The position numbers and the translations under genes are program-made. The notes beneath the pieces are model-generated. The model searched no databases. It saw nothing but the letters and a program-made list of their open reading frames with translations, and was not told where the DNA came from. DNA of 64,000 bases from Paraburkholderia ribeironis. GTDB lineage: Bacteria > Pseudomonadota > Gammaproteobacteria > Burkholderiales > Burkholderiaceae. The stretch spans positions 159,576-223,575 of the forward strand of contig NZ_CYGX02000047.1 of NCBI RefSeq assembly GCF_900019265.1, in the 5' to 3' direction. Each line of letters begins with the position of its first letter. Position 1 is the stretch's first letter. Positions 56,067-64,000 of this stretch are shown one piece after another.

Positions 56067-56705
56067 TTATATGTAATACGCGGTGCGAGTCATTACTTTC
56101 GACACCGCGCGCATCAGCGCACGCGCGGGAAACGGCAGCTCGATGCCACCCGCATCGATGGCGGCCTTGCCATGCCTGACTTCGTCCGCCCGCATCTGCT
56201 CGACGATCGCACGTGACTCGCGGTCAGCGGCAGGCAACTGTTCCAGATGGCTATCAAGATGCTGCTCCACCTGGCGCTCGGTTTCGGCCATGAAGCCGAG
56301 ACTGACGCGGTCACCCATGCGCCCCGCCAGCAGACCGATCGCCAATGCGCCGGTGTACCAAACCGGGTTCAACAGGCTCGGACGCGAATCGAGCGCCTCG
56401 AGACGTTTGGCGGTCCACGCGAGGTGATCTTCTTCCTCGGTGGCCGCGTGGTCGAAGACGGCACGTAACGAAGGCGAGCGGGTTGAGAGTTTCTGAGCCT
56501 GGTAGAGCGCCTGTGCGCACACCTCGCCGACGTGGTTCACGCGCATCAGACCCGCCGCGTGCGCACGCTCTGCCGCGGAGAGCTCGGGTGCCTCCGCCGT
56601 CGCCGCGGATTCCTGCGGAACCGGCAACGGACGACTCATCCGCGACACGCCGGTCATTGAGCGTAAACCCCGATCAAACTCGCAAATCAACTCGTCCAGA
56701 AACAT
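56067..56705 (-). CDS. coq7: Demethoxyubiquinone hydroxylase Coq7
   Basis: A 212-aa ferritin-like diiron monooxygenase for a late ubiquinone step. The ligand motifs E61 (VGE) and E91-X2-H94 (EEDH) are visible, with a second ExxH-type pair near the C-terminus (ADEVRHG). ispB for the same pathway lies elsewhere in the window. Confidence 0.93.
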   Translation of the reverse strand: MFLDELICEFDRGLRSMTGVSRMSRPLPVPQESAATAEAPELSAAERAHAAGLMRVNHVGEVCAQALYQAQKLSTRSPSLRAVFDHAATEEEDHLAWTAKRLEALDSRPSLLNPVWYTGALAIGLLAGRMGDRVSLGFMAETERQVEQHLDSHLEQLPAADRESRAIVEQMRADEVRHGKAAIDAGGIELPFPARALMRAVSKVMTRTAYYI

Positions 56706-57009
56706 TCAGCACTCCCTGATTCAACAACCGGCTCACCGAGCCGGAAGGTCCGCGCGACAACGCTTTGCGAGTCCAAAGCCGGTGCGCGCCAGCCTTCAAC
56801 CCGCATGAATTCGGCGGCCAATTGATGATATTAGACCATGTTGCGTAAACGAAACAGGAGCGTTCCGACCCGGCTCCTTTTTCTTTGTCCCATGTATGCC
56901 TTTTGTTACATTACGTGGCAACTTCTCGCGAAGTTGGACACGCAAGGCTCCCAACCCTACATAAATATCCGCCTTGTACAAAAGATTCGTAATCCTTGGA
57001 GATCATTCG
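56706..57009. other. coq7-porin divergent intergenic region
   Basis: 304 bases. It contains the coq7 upstream side, a 6-bp stem with T-run (56856-56883) of unclear purpose, and the porin promoter region with a palindrome (separate entry). Confidence 0.5.
56919..56963 (+). promoter_or_regulatory. Probable porin promoter with adjacent palindrome
   Basis: An 18-base palindrome (56919-56936, 7-bp arms) abuts a possible -35 (TGGACA, 56935-56940); a TACATA (56958-56963) lies 17 bases downstream. A regulator or RNA hairpin could act here. Promoter match is only fair. Confidence 0.4.
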
Positions 57010-58206
57010 ATGAAAAAGTCGCTTCTCGCTCTCGCAGCACTGGGCGCATTTGCAGGCGTCGCACATGCTCAGAGCAGTGTGACCCTGTACGGTATCGTTG
57101 ACGTTGGTATCAACATGAACACCAACGCCGGCGGCTTCCACAAGTACGACATGTCCAGCGGCGTTCTGCAAGGCTCGCGTTTCGGCCTGCGCGGCACGGA
57201 AGATCTGGGCGGCGGTCTGAAGGCGCTGTTCGTGTTGGAAAACGGCTTTGACGTGACCAACGGCAAGCTCGGCCAAGGCGGCCTGATGTTCGGTCGTCAA
57301 GCTTACGTCGGCCTGTCGAGCCAGTTCGGCACGGTCACGCTGGGTCGTCAGTACGACTCCGTCGTCGACTACGTCGGTCCGCTGGAATCGGGCGACCAGT
57401 GGGGCGGCTACATCGGCGCTCACCCGGGCGACCTCGACAACTTCAACAACTCGTTCCGTACCAACAACACGATCAAGTACACGAGCGCCAACTACAACGG
57501 CCTGACGTTCGGCGGCACGTATAGCCTCGGCGGCCAGGCCGGCAACTTCACGGGCAACCAGATCTGGTCGTTGGGCGCAGGCTACAACAACGGTCCCCTC
57601 GTGCTCGGCGTCGGTTACTTGAACGCACGCACCCCGGCAGCATCGGGCGGCCTGTTCAACAACGGCGGCACGATTGCAACGAACACGCCGGCGACCGCTA
57701 CTACCGCCGCAAACTTTGCAATCACCAGCCCGGTCTATGCTGGCTTCGCATCGGCTAACACGTATCAGGTGGTCGGCGCAGGCGGTGCCTACACGTTCGG
57801 CGCGGCAACGATCGGCCTGACCTACTCGAACATCCGCTTCGGCAACCTGGGCAAGACGTTCGCATCGCCGTTCACGGGCCAAACGGCTACGCTCAACAAC
57901 GGCGAAATCAACTTCAAGTACCAGTTGACCCCGGCATTGCTGGTCGGCGCAGCGTATGACTACACGCGCGGCGCGGAAATCGCCAACACGTCGCGTGCCC
58001 AGTATCACCAAGGCTCGGTTGGCGTGGACTACTTCCTGTCCAAGCGCACCGACGTGTACGTAATCGGCGTGTACCAGCACGCTCTGGGCGAAACGCTGAG
58101 CGCGACGGGCTCGGTGGTCGACGCACACGCTGGCATCAACGGCCTGACGGGTTCGTCGACCAACAACCAGTTCGCAGCTCGTGTCGGTATCCGCCACAAG
58201 TTCTAA
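57010..58206 (+). CDS. Gram-negative trimeric porin (Burkholderia type)
   Basis: A 398-aa outer-membrane porin. A signal peptide of 20 residues (MKKSLLALAALGAFAGVAHA, cleaved before Q21) is followed by SSVTLYG and repeated amphipathic beta strands, ending in aromatic Phe (RHKF) as needed for BAM recognition. GGAG lies 8 bases before the ATG at 57010. Codon use is strongly biased, as in highly expressed genes. A strong terminator follows. Confidence 0.94.
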   Translation: MKKSLLALAALGAFAGVAHAQSSVTLYGIVDVGINMNTNAGGFHKYDMSSGVLQGSRFGLRGTEDLGGGLKALFVLENGFDVTNGKLGQGGLMFGRQAYVGLSSQFGTVTLGRQYDSVVDYVGPLESGDQWGGYIGAHPGDLDNFNNSFRTNNTIKYTSANYNGLTFGGTYSLGGQAGNFTGNQIWSLGAGYNNGPLVLGVGYLNARTPAASGGLFNNGGTIATNTPATATTAANFAITSPVYAGFASANTYQVVGAGGAYTFGAATIGLTYSNIRFGNLGKTFASPFTGQTATLNNGEINFKYQLTPALLVGAAYDYTRGAEIANTSRAQYHQGSVGVDYFLSKRTDVYVIGVYQHALGETLSATGSVVDAHAGINGLTGSSTNNQFAARVGIRHKF

Positions 58207-58234
58207 TAAGTCGTAAAATCGCTGTATGTCTCAA

Positions 58235-58259
58235 AGGCGCCTTCGGGCGCCTTTTTTTA
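58235..58259 (+). terminator. Terminator after porin
   Basis: 7-bp stem (58235-58241 with 58246-58252), TTCG tetraloop and a T-run. Confidence 0.95.
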
Positions 58260-58328
58260 TGGTGCACGCTGCGCGCCAATTCGGCTGGTTTGGAGCCTGC
58301 AGTTTGCGCAGTCTGGGCCGGTGGTCGC

Positions 58329-58360
58329 AAAAAAGGCCAGCAGACTTTCGTCTGCCGGCC
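58329..58360 (-). terminator. Terminator after fadD
   Basis: Minus strand 11-bp stem (one G-T pair) with a GAAA tetraloop followed by six T. Confidence 0.9.
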
Positions 58361-58441
58361 CTCGCTCATTCCTGGCTGCGCGTTACCCGGGTTACTTCGC
58401 TTTCGCTGGCTGGGTGGTGCGAACTCCGGCGCGTGATGCGC

Positions 58442-60115
58442 TTACGCGCGTCCGTCGCGCAGCTCGCGACGCAGAATCTTGCCGACATTGCTCTTCGGCA
58501 GCTCCGTGCGGAATTCGACGGTTTTAGGCCGCTTATAGCCGGTCAATTGCGTTTTGCAGTACGCAAAGATGTCGGCGTCGGTCAGTGCCTCGTCTTTCTT
58601 CACGACGAACAGCTTGACCGCCTCGCCCGAATGCTGGTCGGGCACGCCGACCGCCGCGACTTCGAACACACCCGGCAATTTGGCGACCACGTCCTCTATT
58701 TCGTTCGGATAGACGTTGAAGCCCGACACCAGAATCATGTCCTTCTTGCGGTCGACGATCTTGACGAAGCCGCCTTCGTTCATCACGCCGACGTCGCCCG
58801 ATTTGAAGAAGCCGTCCGCCGTCATCACCTTGGCGGTCTCCTCCGGGCGGTTCCAGTAGCCCGCCATGACCTGCGGCCCACGAATGCAGATCTCGCCCGG
58901 TCGACCGAGCGGCACTTCGTTGCCGTCGTCGTCGCGAATCGACACCTCGGTCGACGGCAGCGGCACACCGATCGTCCCGCTGTATTCGGTGACAGTGACC
59001 GGATTGCACGTCACGGACGGTGACGTTTCCGACAGCCCATATCCTTCGACGATCGGCGTATGCGTCAGCTCGAACCAGCGCTTCGCAACGACCTCCTGCA
59101 CCGCCATGCCGCCGCCGTTTGCGGTGAGCAGCTTCGAGAAGTCGAGCTTGTGGAAATCCGGACTGTTTAGCAGTGCGTTATACAGCGTGTTGACGGCGGG
59201 GATCGTGTTGATCGCATAGCCTTGCAGCGCCTTGATCATGCCGGGGATGTCGCGCGGATTCGGAATCAGCACGCCGAGCCCGCCGGTGCGGATCGTCAGC
59301 AGTCCGCACACGGTCAGCGCAAACACGTGATAAAGCGGCAACGCAACGACGGTGATGAACTGATCGATGTCCGTGCGGTTCGCGCGCACTGGATTGAGCC
59401 AGACCTCAGACTGCAATACGTTGGCGATCAGGTTCCGGTGCAGCAGCGTCGCGCCCTTGGCCACGCCGGTCGTCCCGCCGGTGTACTGGAGAAACGCGAC
59501 GTCGTTCGGCCCTTGCTGGACGGGCTTGAGACTCTGCCGCGCACCTTCGGCGATCGCGGTGTTGAATTTGACATGGCCCGGCAGATTCCACGCGGGCACC
59601 ATCTTCTTCATCTTGCGCACGACGAAGTTGACCAGGGCGCCCTTCACGCCCATCAGATCGCCCATCGCTGCCACGACCACATGCTTGACCGCGGTGTTGC
59701 GCACGATCGCCTGCAACGTCACCGCAAAGTTTTCAAGCAGGATGATCGCTTCCGCGCCGCTGTCCTTCAGTTGATGCTCGAGTTCGCGCGGGGTGTAAAG
59801 CGGGTTCACGTTCACGACGACATAACCCGCACGCAGGATGGCGGCAATCGCCACCGGATATTGCAGCACGTTCGGCATCATGATTGCGATGCGCGCGCCG
59901 CGGACAAGGCCCTTCGACTGTAACCACGCGGCCAGCTTGCGCGACAGCGCGTCGAGTTCGCCGTAGCTCAGCTCCTTGCCCATGCAGACGAATGCCGGCT
60001 TCGCGCGGTGCTCGCGAAATGCTTCTTCGAGCAGTGCGGTAATCGACGCATAGCGGGTTGGGTCGATCTCTGCGGGAACGCCGGGCGGATATGATTTCAG
60101 CCAGATTTTGTCCAT
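58442..60115 (-). CDS. fadD: Long-chain fatty acid--CoA ligase FadD
   Basis: A 557-aa adenylate-forming enzyme. The ATP/AMP signature YTGGTTGVAKG is at 211-221 and a GYGLSETSP motif follows. Length and sequence style match FadD. It activates fatty acids for beta-oxidation or lipid uptake. Confidence 0.94.
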   Translation of the reverse strand: MDKIWLKSYPPGVPAEIDPTRYASITALLEEAFREHRAKPAFVCMGKELSYGELDALSRKLAAWLQSKGLVRGARIAIMMPNVLQYPVAIAAILRAGYVVVNVNPLYTPRELEHQLKDSGAEAIILLENFAVTLQAIVRNTAVKHVVVAAMGDLMGVKGALVNFVVRKMKKMVPAWNLPGHVKFNTAIAEGARQSLKPVQQGPNDVAFLQYTGGTTGVAKGATLLHRNLIANVLQSEVWLNPVRANRTDIDQFITVVALPLYHVFALTVCGLLTIRTGGLGVLIPNPRDIPGMIKALQGYAINTIPAVNTLYNALLNSPDFHKLDFSKLLTANGGGMAVQEVVAKRWFELTHTPIVEGYGLSETSPSVTCNPVTVTEYSGTIGVPLPSTEVSIRDDDGNEVPLGRPGEICIRGPQVMAGYWNRPEETAKVMTADGFFKSGDVGVMNEGGFVKIVDRKKDMILVSGFNVYPNEIEDVVAKLPGVFEVAAVGVPDQHSGEAVKLFVVKKDEALTDADIFAYCKTQLTGYKRPKTVEFRTELPKSNVGKILRRELRDGRA

Positions 60116-60262
60116 GCAGCGTCTCCTGATTTATTTTCGAATGGTCGTGCTAAAAACGCATCGTAGCACGCGCACCTCGCTGCTATTTGCGAAAAGCGGC
60201 CTGGTTAGACTGCAGCCTCGAACCGGCCACGGGACGAGCGCTGCGGGGATTTTTAGTGTGCT

Positions 60263-62341
60263 TCAGACGCGCTCGACTTCGACGAGGCAATCATAGAAGG
60301 TGGCCGATCCGCCCAGATCGGTGAGCGCCTGGCTCGTCACCTGGTTCGCATTGCGGCCGTCCGGCGCGAGCTTCTTCCACCAGATCGACAAACCGACGAC
60401 AAGCCCTTCGCGCGCTTTGTCGGTGACGCGAGCCCGCGCCTGCATCGAACCGCGATCGTTGAAAATACGCACCAACTCGCCGTCGATAATGTGTCGCGCG
60501 TGCGCGTCCGTCGGATGGATGTCGAGGTGCGGCTCGCCTTCGGTCGCACGCAGACTTTCGATGTTCACGAAGGTGCTGTTCAGGAAATTGCGGGCCGGTG
60601 GCGAAATCATGGCGAGCGGGTAGCGGGCGGCGAGCTCAGGCGCGCCATCGGCGGACTCGTACGGCGGCAGGTAGTCCGGCAGCGGATCGAGACCCTGCTG
60701 CGCAAGGCGCTCGCTATAGAACTCGCATTTGCCGGAAGGTGTGCGAAAGCCACCCTCGGCGAACGGCGCGTCGGGCACGTTCAGCCTTGCCCAGCCGATT
60801 TTCTTCAGCGCCTCCCAGTCCGCGCCGTCGAGCGTATTGTCTTGCCACCGGAACGCGGCTTGCGCGATAGTCTCGTCGCTTTCGAACAGCGCCGGCTCGT
60901 CGAGGCCCATCCGGCGCGCGAGGCCGCGGAAGATCTCCGTGTTCGGACGCGCATCGCCGACGGGTGCAATCGCGGGCAGATTGAGCATCACGTGCGTATG
61001 TCCGTATGACTTGTGCACATCGAGATGCTCGAGTTGCATCGTGGCCGGCAGCAGCAGATCGGCATAGTCCGCGGTGTCGGTCTGGAAATGTTCGAGGACG
61101 ATGGTGAAAAGATCTTCGCGCGCAAAGCCCGCCGCGACTCGCTCCGAATCCGGGGCAACGGCAACGGGATTCGAGTTGTAAACGACAATGGCTTCGATCC
61201 TGGGACCGAACGCGGCGTCGCCCGGATGGAGCAACGCATCGCCGATCGCGTTCATATTGACGACGCGGCTCGCCTTGGCCGGCCAACCCGGCATCAGATC
61301 TGGACGCTGCAGCGCATGCGAATCGACCGGAGCCCACCCGCTCGACGACAAGAGCGCACCGCCCGACCGCTCGCGCCACGCGCCAGTCAGCGACGGCAGG
61401 CAAGCGATCGCGCGAACCGCGTTGCCGCCGCCGCGCACCCTTTGCAGACCGTAATTCATGCGGATCGCGGCCTTCCTGGTACTGCCGTAAAGTCGCGCAA
61501 GATCGACGATCACCTGCTGTTCGATACCGCAAATTTCGCTAACACGCGATGGCGGATAACTGAGCGCACGAGCCTTCAGTTCGGCAAAGCCGAGCGTATA
61601 AGCCTCGATGTACGCATGATCGAGCAAGTTCTCTGTGATCAGCACGTGCATCATGCCGAGTGCCAGAGCGCCGTCGGTGCCGGGCTTCAGTGCAATGTGC
61701 TGGTGGCATTTTTCCGCCGTCAGCGAGCGATACGGGTCTATCGCGATCAGACGCGCGCCGCGTCGTTTGGCTTCCTGGGCGCGGGTCCAGAAATGCAGGT
61801 TCGACGCGATCGGATTTGCTCCCCAGATCAGGATCAGCTCACTCTCGGCGAAAAACTCGGTATGCATGCCGATGCCCGCGCCGTACGTGTACTTCAGGCC
61901 AGCCGCACCGGCAGCCGCGCAGATCGTGCGATCCAGCTGCGATGCGCCGAGCTTGTGAAAGAACCTTTGTGCGATGCTGTCGCCCTGGACCAGACCCATC
62001 GTGCCCGCGTAGCTGTATGGCAGGATCGATTCCGGCGCGCGGCGGGCAATCTCCGACAGACGAGTTGCCGCGAGTTCGAGCGCTTCGTCCCAGGTGATCG
62101 GCTCGAAGCGGCCCTCGCCTTTGCGGCCGATGCGCTTCATCGGGGTGGTCAGGCGATGCGGATGGTACACACGCTCCGCATAGCGACTGACCTTGGTACA
62201 CAGCGCGCCCTGTGTCGGAGGATGGTCGGGATCGCCGACGACCTTGATCGCGCGGCCATGCTCGATGGTCACGCGCATCGCGCAGGTATCGGGGCAATCG
62301 TGTGGGCACACGGCGCGGACGAACTCGGTCGGGGCATTCAT
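60263..62341 (-). CDS. Molybdopterin-dependent oxidoreductase with [4Fe-4S] site
   Basis: A 692-aa member of the DMSO-reductase superfamily. The N-terminal Fe-S ligands C12, C16, C20 and C48 (C-X3-C-X3-C-X27-C) are intact. The catalytic domain and the C-terminal molydopterin-dinucleotide-binding domain (about 570-692) follow. There is no signal (Tat) peptide, so it is cytoplasmic. No electron-transfer partner or chaperone gene adjoins. The substrate is unknown; start at 62341 (MNAPTEF). Confidence 0.9.
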   Translation of the reverse strand: MNAPTEFVRAVCPHDCPDTCAMRVTIEHGRAIKVVGDPDHPPTQGALCTKVSRYAERVYHPHRLTTPMKRIGRKGEGRFEPITWDEALELAATRLSEIARRAPESILPYSYAGTMGLVQGDSIAQRFFHKLGASQLDRTICAAAGAAGLKYTYGAGIGMHTEFFAESELILIWGANPIASNLHFWTRAQEAKRRGARLIAIDPYRSLTAEKCHQHIALKPGTDGALALGMMHVLITENLLDHAYIEAYTLGFAELKARALSYPPSRVSEICGIEQQVIVDLARLYGSTRKAAIRMNYGLQRVRGGGNAVRAIACLPSLTGAWRERSGGALLSSSGWAPVDSHALQRPDLMPGWPAKASRVVNMNAIGDALLHPGDAAFGPRIEAIVVYNSNPVAVAPDSERVAAGFAREDLFTIVLEHFQTDTADYADLLLPATMQLEHLDVHKSYGHTHVMLNLPAIAPVGDARPNTEIFRGLARRMGLDEPALFESDETIAQAAFRWQDNTLDGADWEALKKIGWARLNVPDAPFAEGGFRTPSGKCEFYSERLAQQGLDPLPDYLPPYESADGAPELAARYPLAMISPPARNFLNSTFVNIESLRATEGEPHLDIHPTDAHARHIIDGELVRIFNDRGSMQARARVTDKAREGLVVGLSIWWKKLAPDGRNANQVTSQALTDLGGSATFYDCLVEVERV

Positions 62342-62526
62342 CGGCAATCCGTCCAGGGAAACAGTGAGCAAGGGCAATGCGAGATTTTATTACGGCCACC
62401 GACGGTTGGCCGGGGTGGTGCCGGCAATAATGCCTTCGGCGTAGAATCAGTTATCACCGTGCCCGGGCCGAACTGGCCTTGAGCGATCCCACGCAAGTCA
62501 AAGCACAACAGCTTCACCACTACATC

Positions 62527-63723
62527 ATGAAACTGATTCCCGAAATCCTGGCCGCTCACGGCGAAATCCAGACCCTTCGACGAACGATTCACGCCCACCC
62601 CGAGTTGCGTTATGAAGAAACAATAACCGCCGATCTCGTGGCAAAGACTCTCGAGTCCTGGGGCATTGAAACTCATCGTGGACTCGGCAAGACAGGCGTC
62701 GTCGGCATACTGAAGCGCGGTAACAGTTCGCGTGCAATTGGCCTGCGGGCCGACATGGACGCACTGCCGATTCAGGAGCTGAACAGCTTCGAGCATCGGT
62801 CGAAGAACGACGGCAAAATGCACGCGTGCGGCCATGACGGACATACGGCGATGCTGCTAGGCGCAGCGCGACACCTGGCCAAACACGGCCAATTCGACGG
62901 CACCGTCGTGTTCATTTTTCAGCCGGCCGAGGAAGGCGGCGCCGGTGCACAGGCAATGATCGACGACGGTCTGTTCGTCAAGTTCCCGGTAGATGCGGTG
63001 TTCGGCATCCATAACTGGCCGGGTATGCCGGCCGGCCACTTCGGCGTGACCGAAGGTCCGATCATGGCGTCGAGCAACGAATTTCGCATTGAAATCAAGG
63101 GTGTGGGCTCGCACGCCGCACTACCTCACAACGGCCGCGACCCGGTCTTCACGGCCGTGCAGATTGCAACCGGGCTGCAGAGCATCATCACGCGAAACAA
63201 GAAACCGCTCGATACCGCGGTCTTGTCGATCACCCAGATTCACGCGGGCGATGCGGTCAACGTCGTTCCGGACGATGCGTGGATTGCGGGGACGGTGCGA
63301 ACGTTTACCAACGAAACGCTCGATCTGATCGAAGCACGGATGCGCAAAATCGCGGAAAGTACCGCCGAAGCCTACGACTGCTCCGTCGCGATCCAATTCC
63401 ACCGCAACTATCCCCCGACGATCAACAGTGGCGAGGAGGCGCGATTTGCGGCGGCGGTCATGAAGGAGATTGTGGGAGCCGAAAACGTCAACGAGGCAGT
63501 CGAACCGACGATGGGCGCCGAGGACTTCTCCTTCATGCTGTTAGCGAAGCCGGGTTGTTATGCGTTCTTGGGCAATGGCGATGGCGGCCATCGGGACGCG
63601 GGTCACGGCGCGGGACCTTGTATGCTGCATAACGCAAGCTACGACTTTAACGACGAATTGCTGCCTATCGGGTCGACGTATTGGGTCCGGCTTGCGCAAC
63701 GCTTTCTTGCACAAGAGAAGTAG
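62527..63723 (+). CDS. M20 amidohydrolase (hippurate hydrolase/aminoacylase type)
   Basis: A 398-aa zinc-type peptidase-family amidohydrolase. The motifs ADMDALP (75-81), C101/H103 in HACGHDGHTAM, EE135-136 and the late MGAEDF are conserved. The ATG at 62527 is used; an in-frame upstream TTG start (62479) is possible. Substrate likely an N-acyl amino acid. It is divergent from the oxidoreductase. Confidence 0.9.
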   Translation: MKLIPEILAAHGEIQTLRRTIHAHPELRYEETITADLVAKTLESWGIETHRGLGKTGVVGILKRGNSSRAIGLRADMDALPIQELNSFEHRSKNDGKMHACGHDGHTAMLLGAARHLAKHGQFDGTVVFIFQPAEEGGAGAQAMIDDGLFVKFPVDAVFGIHNWPGMPAGHFGVTEGPIMASSNEFRIEIKGVGSHAALPHNGRDPVFTAVQIATGLQSIITRNKKPLDTAVLSITQIHAGDAVNVVPDDAWIAGTVRTFTNETLDLIEARMRKIAESTAEAYDCSVAIQFHRNYPPTINSGEEARFAAAVMKEIVGAENVNEAVEPTMGAEDFSFMLLAKPGCYAFLGNGDGGHRDAGHGAGPCMLHNASYDFNDELLPIGSTYWVRLAQRFLAQEK

Positions 63724-63978
63724 GAGTGGTTTCGTTGCTGGGACAAGAGGCGGCGCGCGGTAGGTTGTCGTTTGCGACGCGCTGGTCGTGGGGCGGCAAT
63801 GCTTTTGTGTTAGCCGACTGATGGTGCGCGATTCGTGAGGGTTCGCGCATTGTGGCCGGCGTGCGCGGTGTTTTTCCGGCTGCGTTTCCGTTTCCCGCTG
63901 TCGTTCCGTGAGGCGCCGGCTGCAGGGTCCTGCCGGTACCGCTTCGCACCGCGCGCCCGGCGCGCGTAAACGCAGAAA

Positions 63979-64000
63979 CCCCACCGGCGGTCCGGTGGGG
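63979..64000. terminator. Hairpin at the window edge
   Basis: 9-bp perfect arms (63979-63987 and 63992-64000) with a CGGT loop, cut off by the window. Plausible terminator for a gene on either side. The 255 bases between the M20 gene and it hold no supported gene. Confidence 0.5.

Overview
The window is a 64 kb, high-GC chromosomal stretch from a member of the Burkholderiaceae, most probably Paraburkholderia or a close relative. This rests on the gene order (mraZ to ftsZ, then a peroxiredoxin, lpxC, dciA-like, secA and argJ), a Burkholderia-type porin, an Ala/Lys-rich histone H1-like protein, and the CNP1-like and PP0621-family genes. The genus call is an inference from protein style and synteny. 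Nearly everything is core chromosome. I see no insertion sequence, prophage, CRISPR array, rRNA operon or toxin-antitoxin pair.

Layout. 1-3.1 kb: end of a DUF3426 gene, tpx, a PfkB-family kinase and a glycine-zipper lipoprotein (plus strand). 3.1-10.6 kb: histone H1-like gene, nrdB, nrdA, ampD and a PP0621-family gene (minus strand). The nrdA promoter is overlaid by what looks like a tandem pair of NrdR boxes. 10.6-21.2 kb: a CcsA-like membrane protein, ffh, a phosphoribosyltransferase, marC, proS, rppH, a CNP1-like lipoprotein, proB, obgE, rpmA and rplU. 21.4-29.7 kb: ispB, tRNA-Pro(CGG), a CorC/HlyC-family protein, a pilB/pilC/pilD-like trio, coaE, zapD and yacG (plus strand). 29.8-37.9 kb: a MutT-type NUDIX gene, a DUF815 ATPase, argJ and secA, then divergently a DciA-like gene, then lpxC and a peroxiredoxin. 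38.2-55.6 kb: the complete division and cell wall (dcw) cluster on the minus strand, transcribed mraZ-rsmH-ftsL-ftsI-murE-murF-mraY-murD-ftsW-murG-murC-ddlB-ftsQ-ftsA-ftsZ. It is led by a sigma70-like promoter followed by four 10-bp MraZ-type repeats. 56-64 kb: coq7, a porin, fadD, a molybdopterin oxidoreductase and an M20 amidohydrolase.

How the genes fit together. The dcw cluster makes the UDP-MurNAc-pentapeptide and lipid I/II precursors (MurC-F, DdlB, MraY, MurG) and the septal machine (FtsL, I, W, Q, A, Z). Neighbouring lpxC (lipid A), secA (export), zapD (FtsZ bundling) and ampD (muropeptide recycling) extend the envelope theme. nrdA/nrdB supply dNTPs. ffh handles co-translational targeting. 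rplU/rpmA/obgE form a ribosome operon.

No new multigene system was found. The most interesting signals are regulatory: the probable NrdR operator pair, the MraZ operator, two long inverted repeats between nrdA and nrdB, a hairpin against the start of the CNP1-like gene, and short phased tandem repeats near lpxC and argJ. Assignments come from reading translated sequence and motifs; no database search was run.
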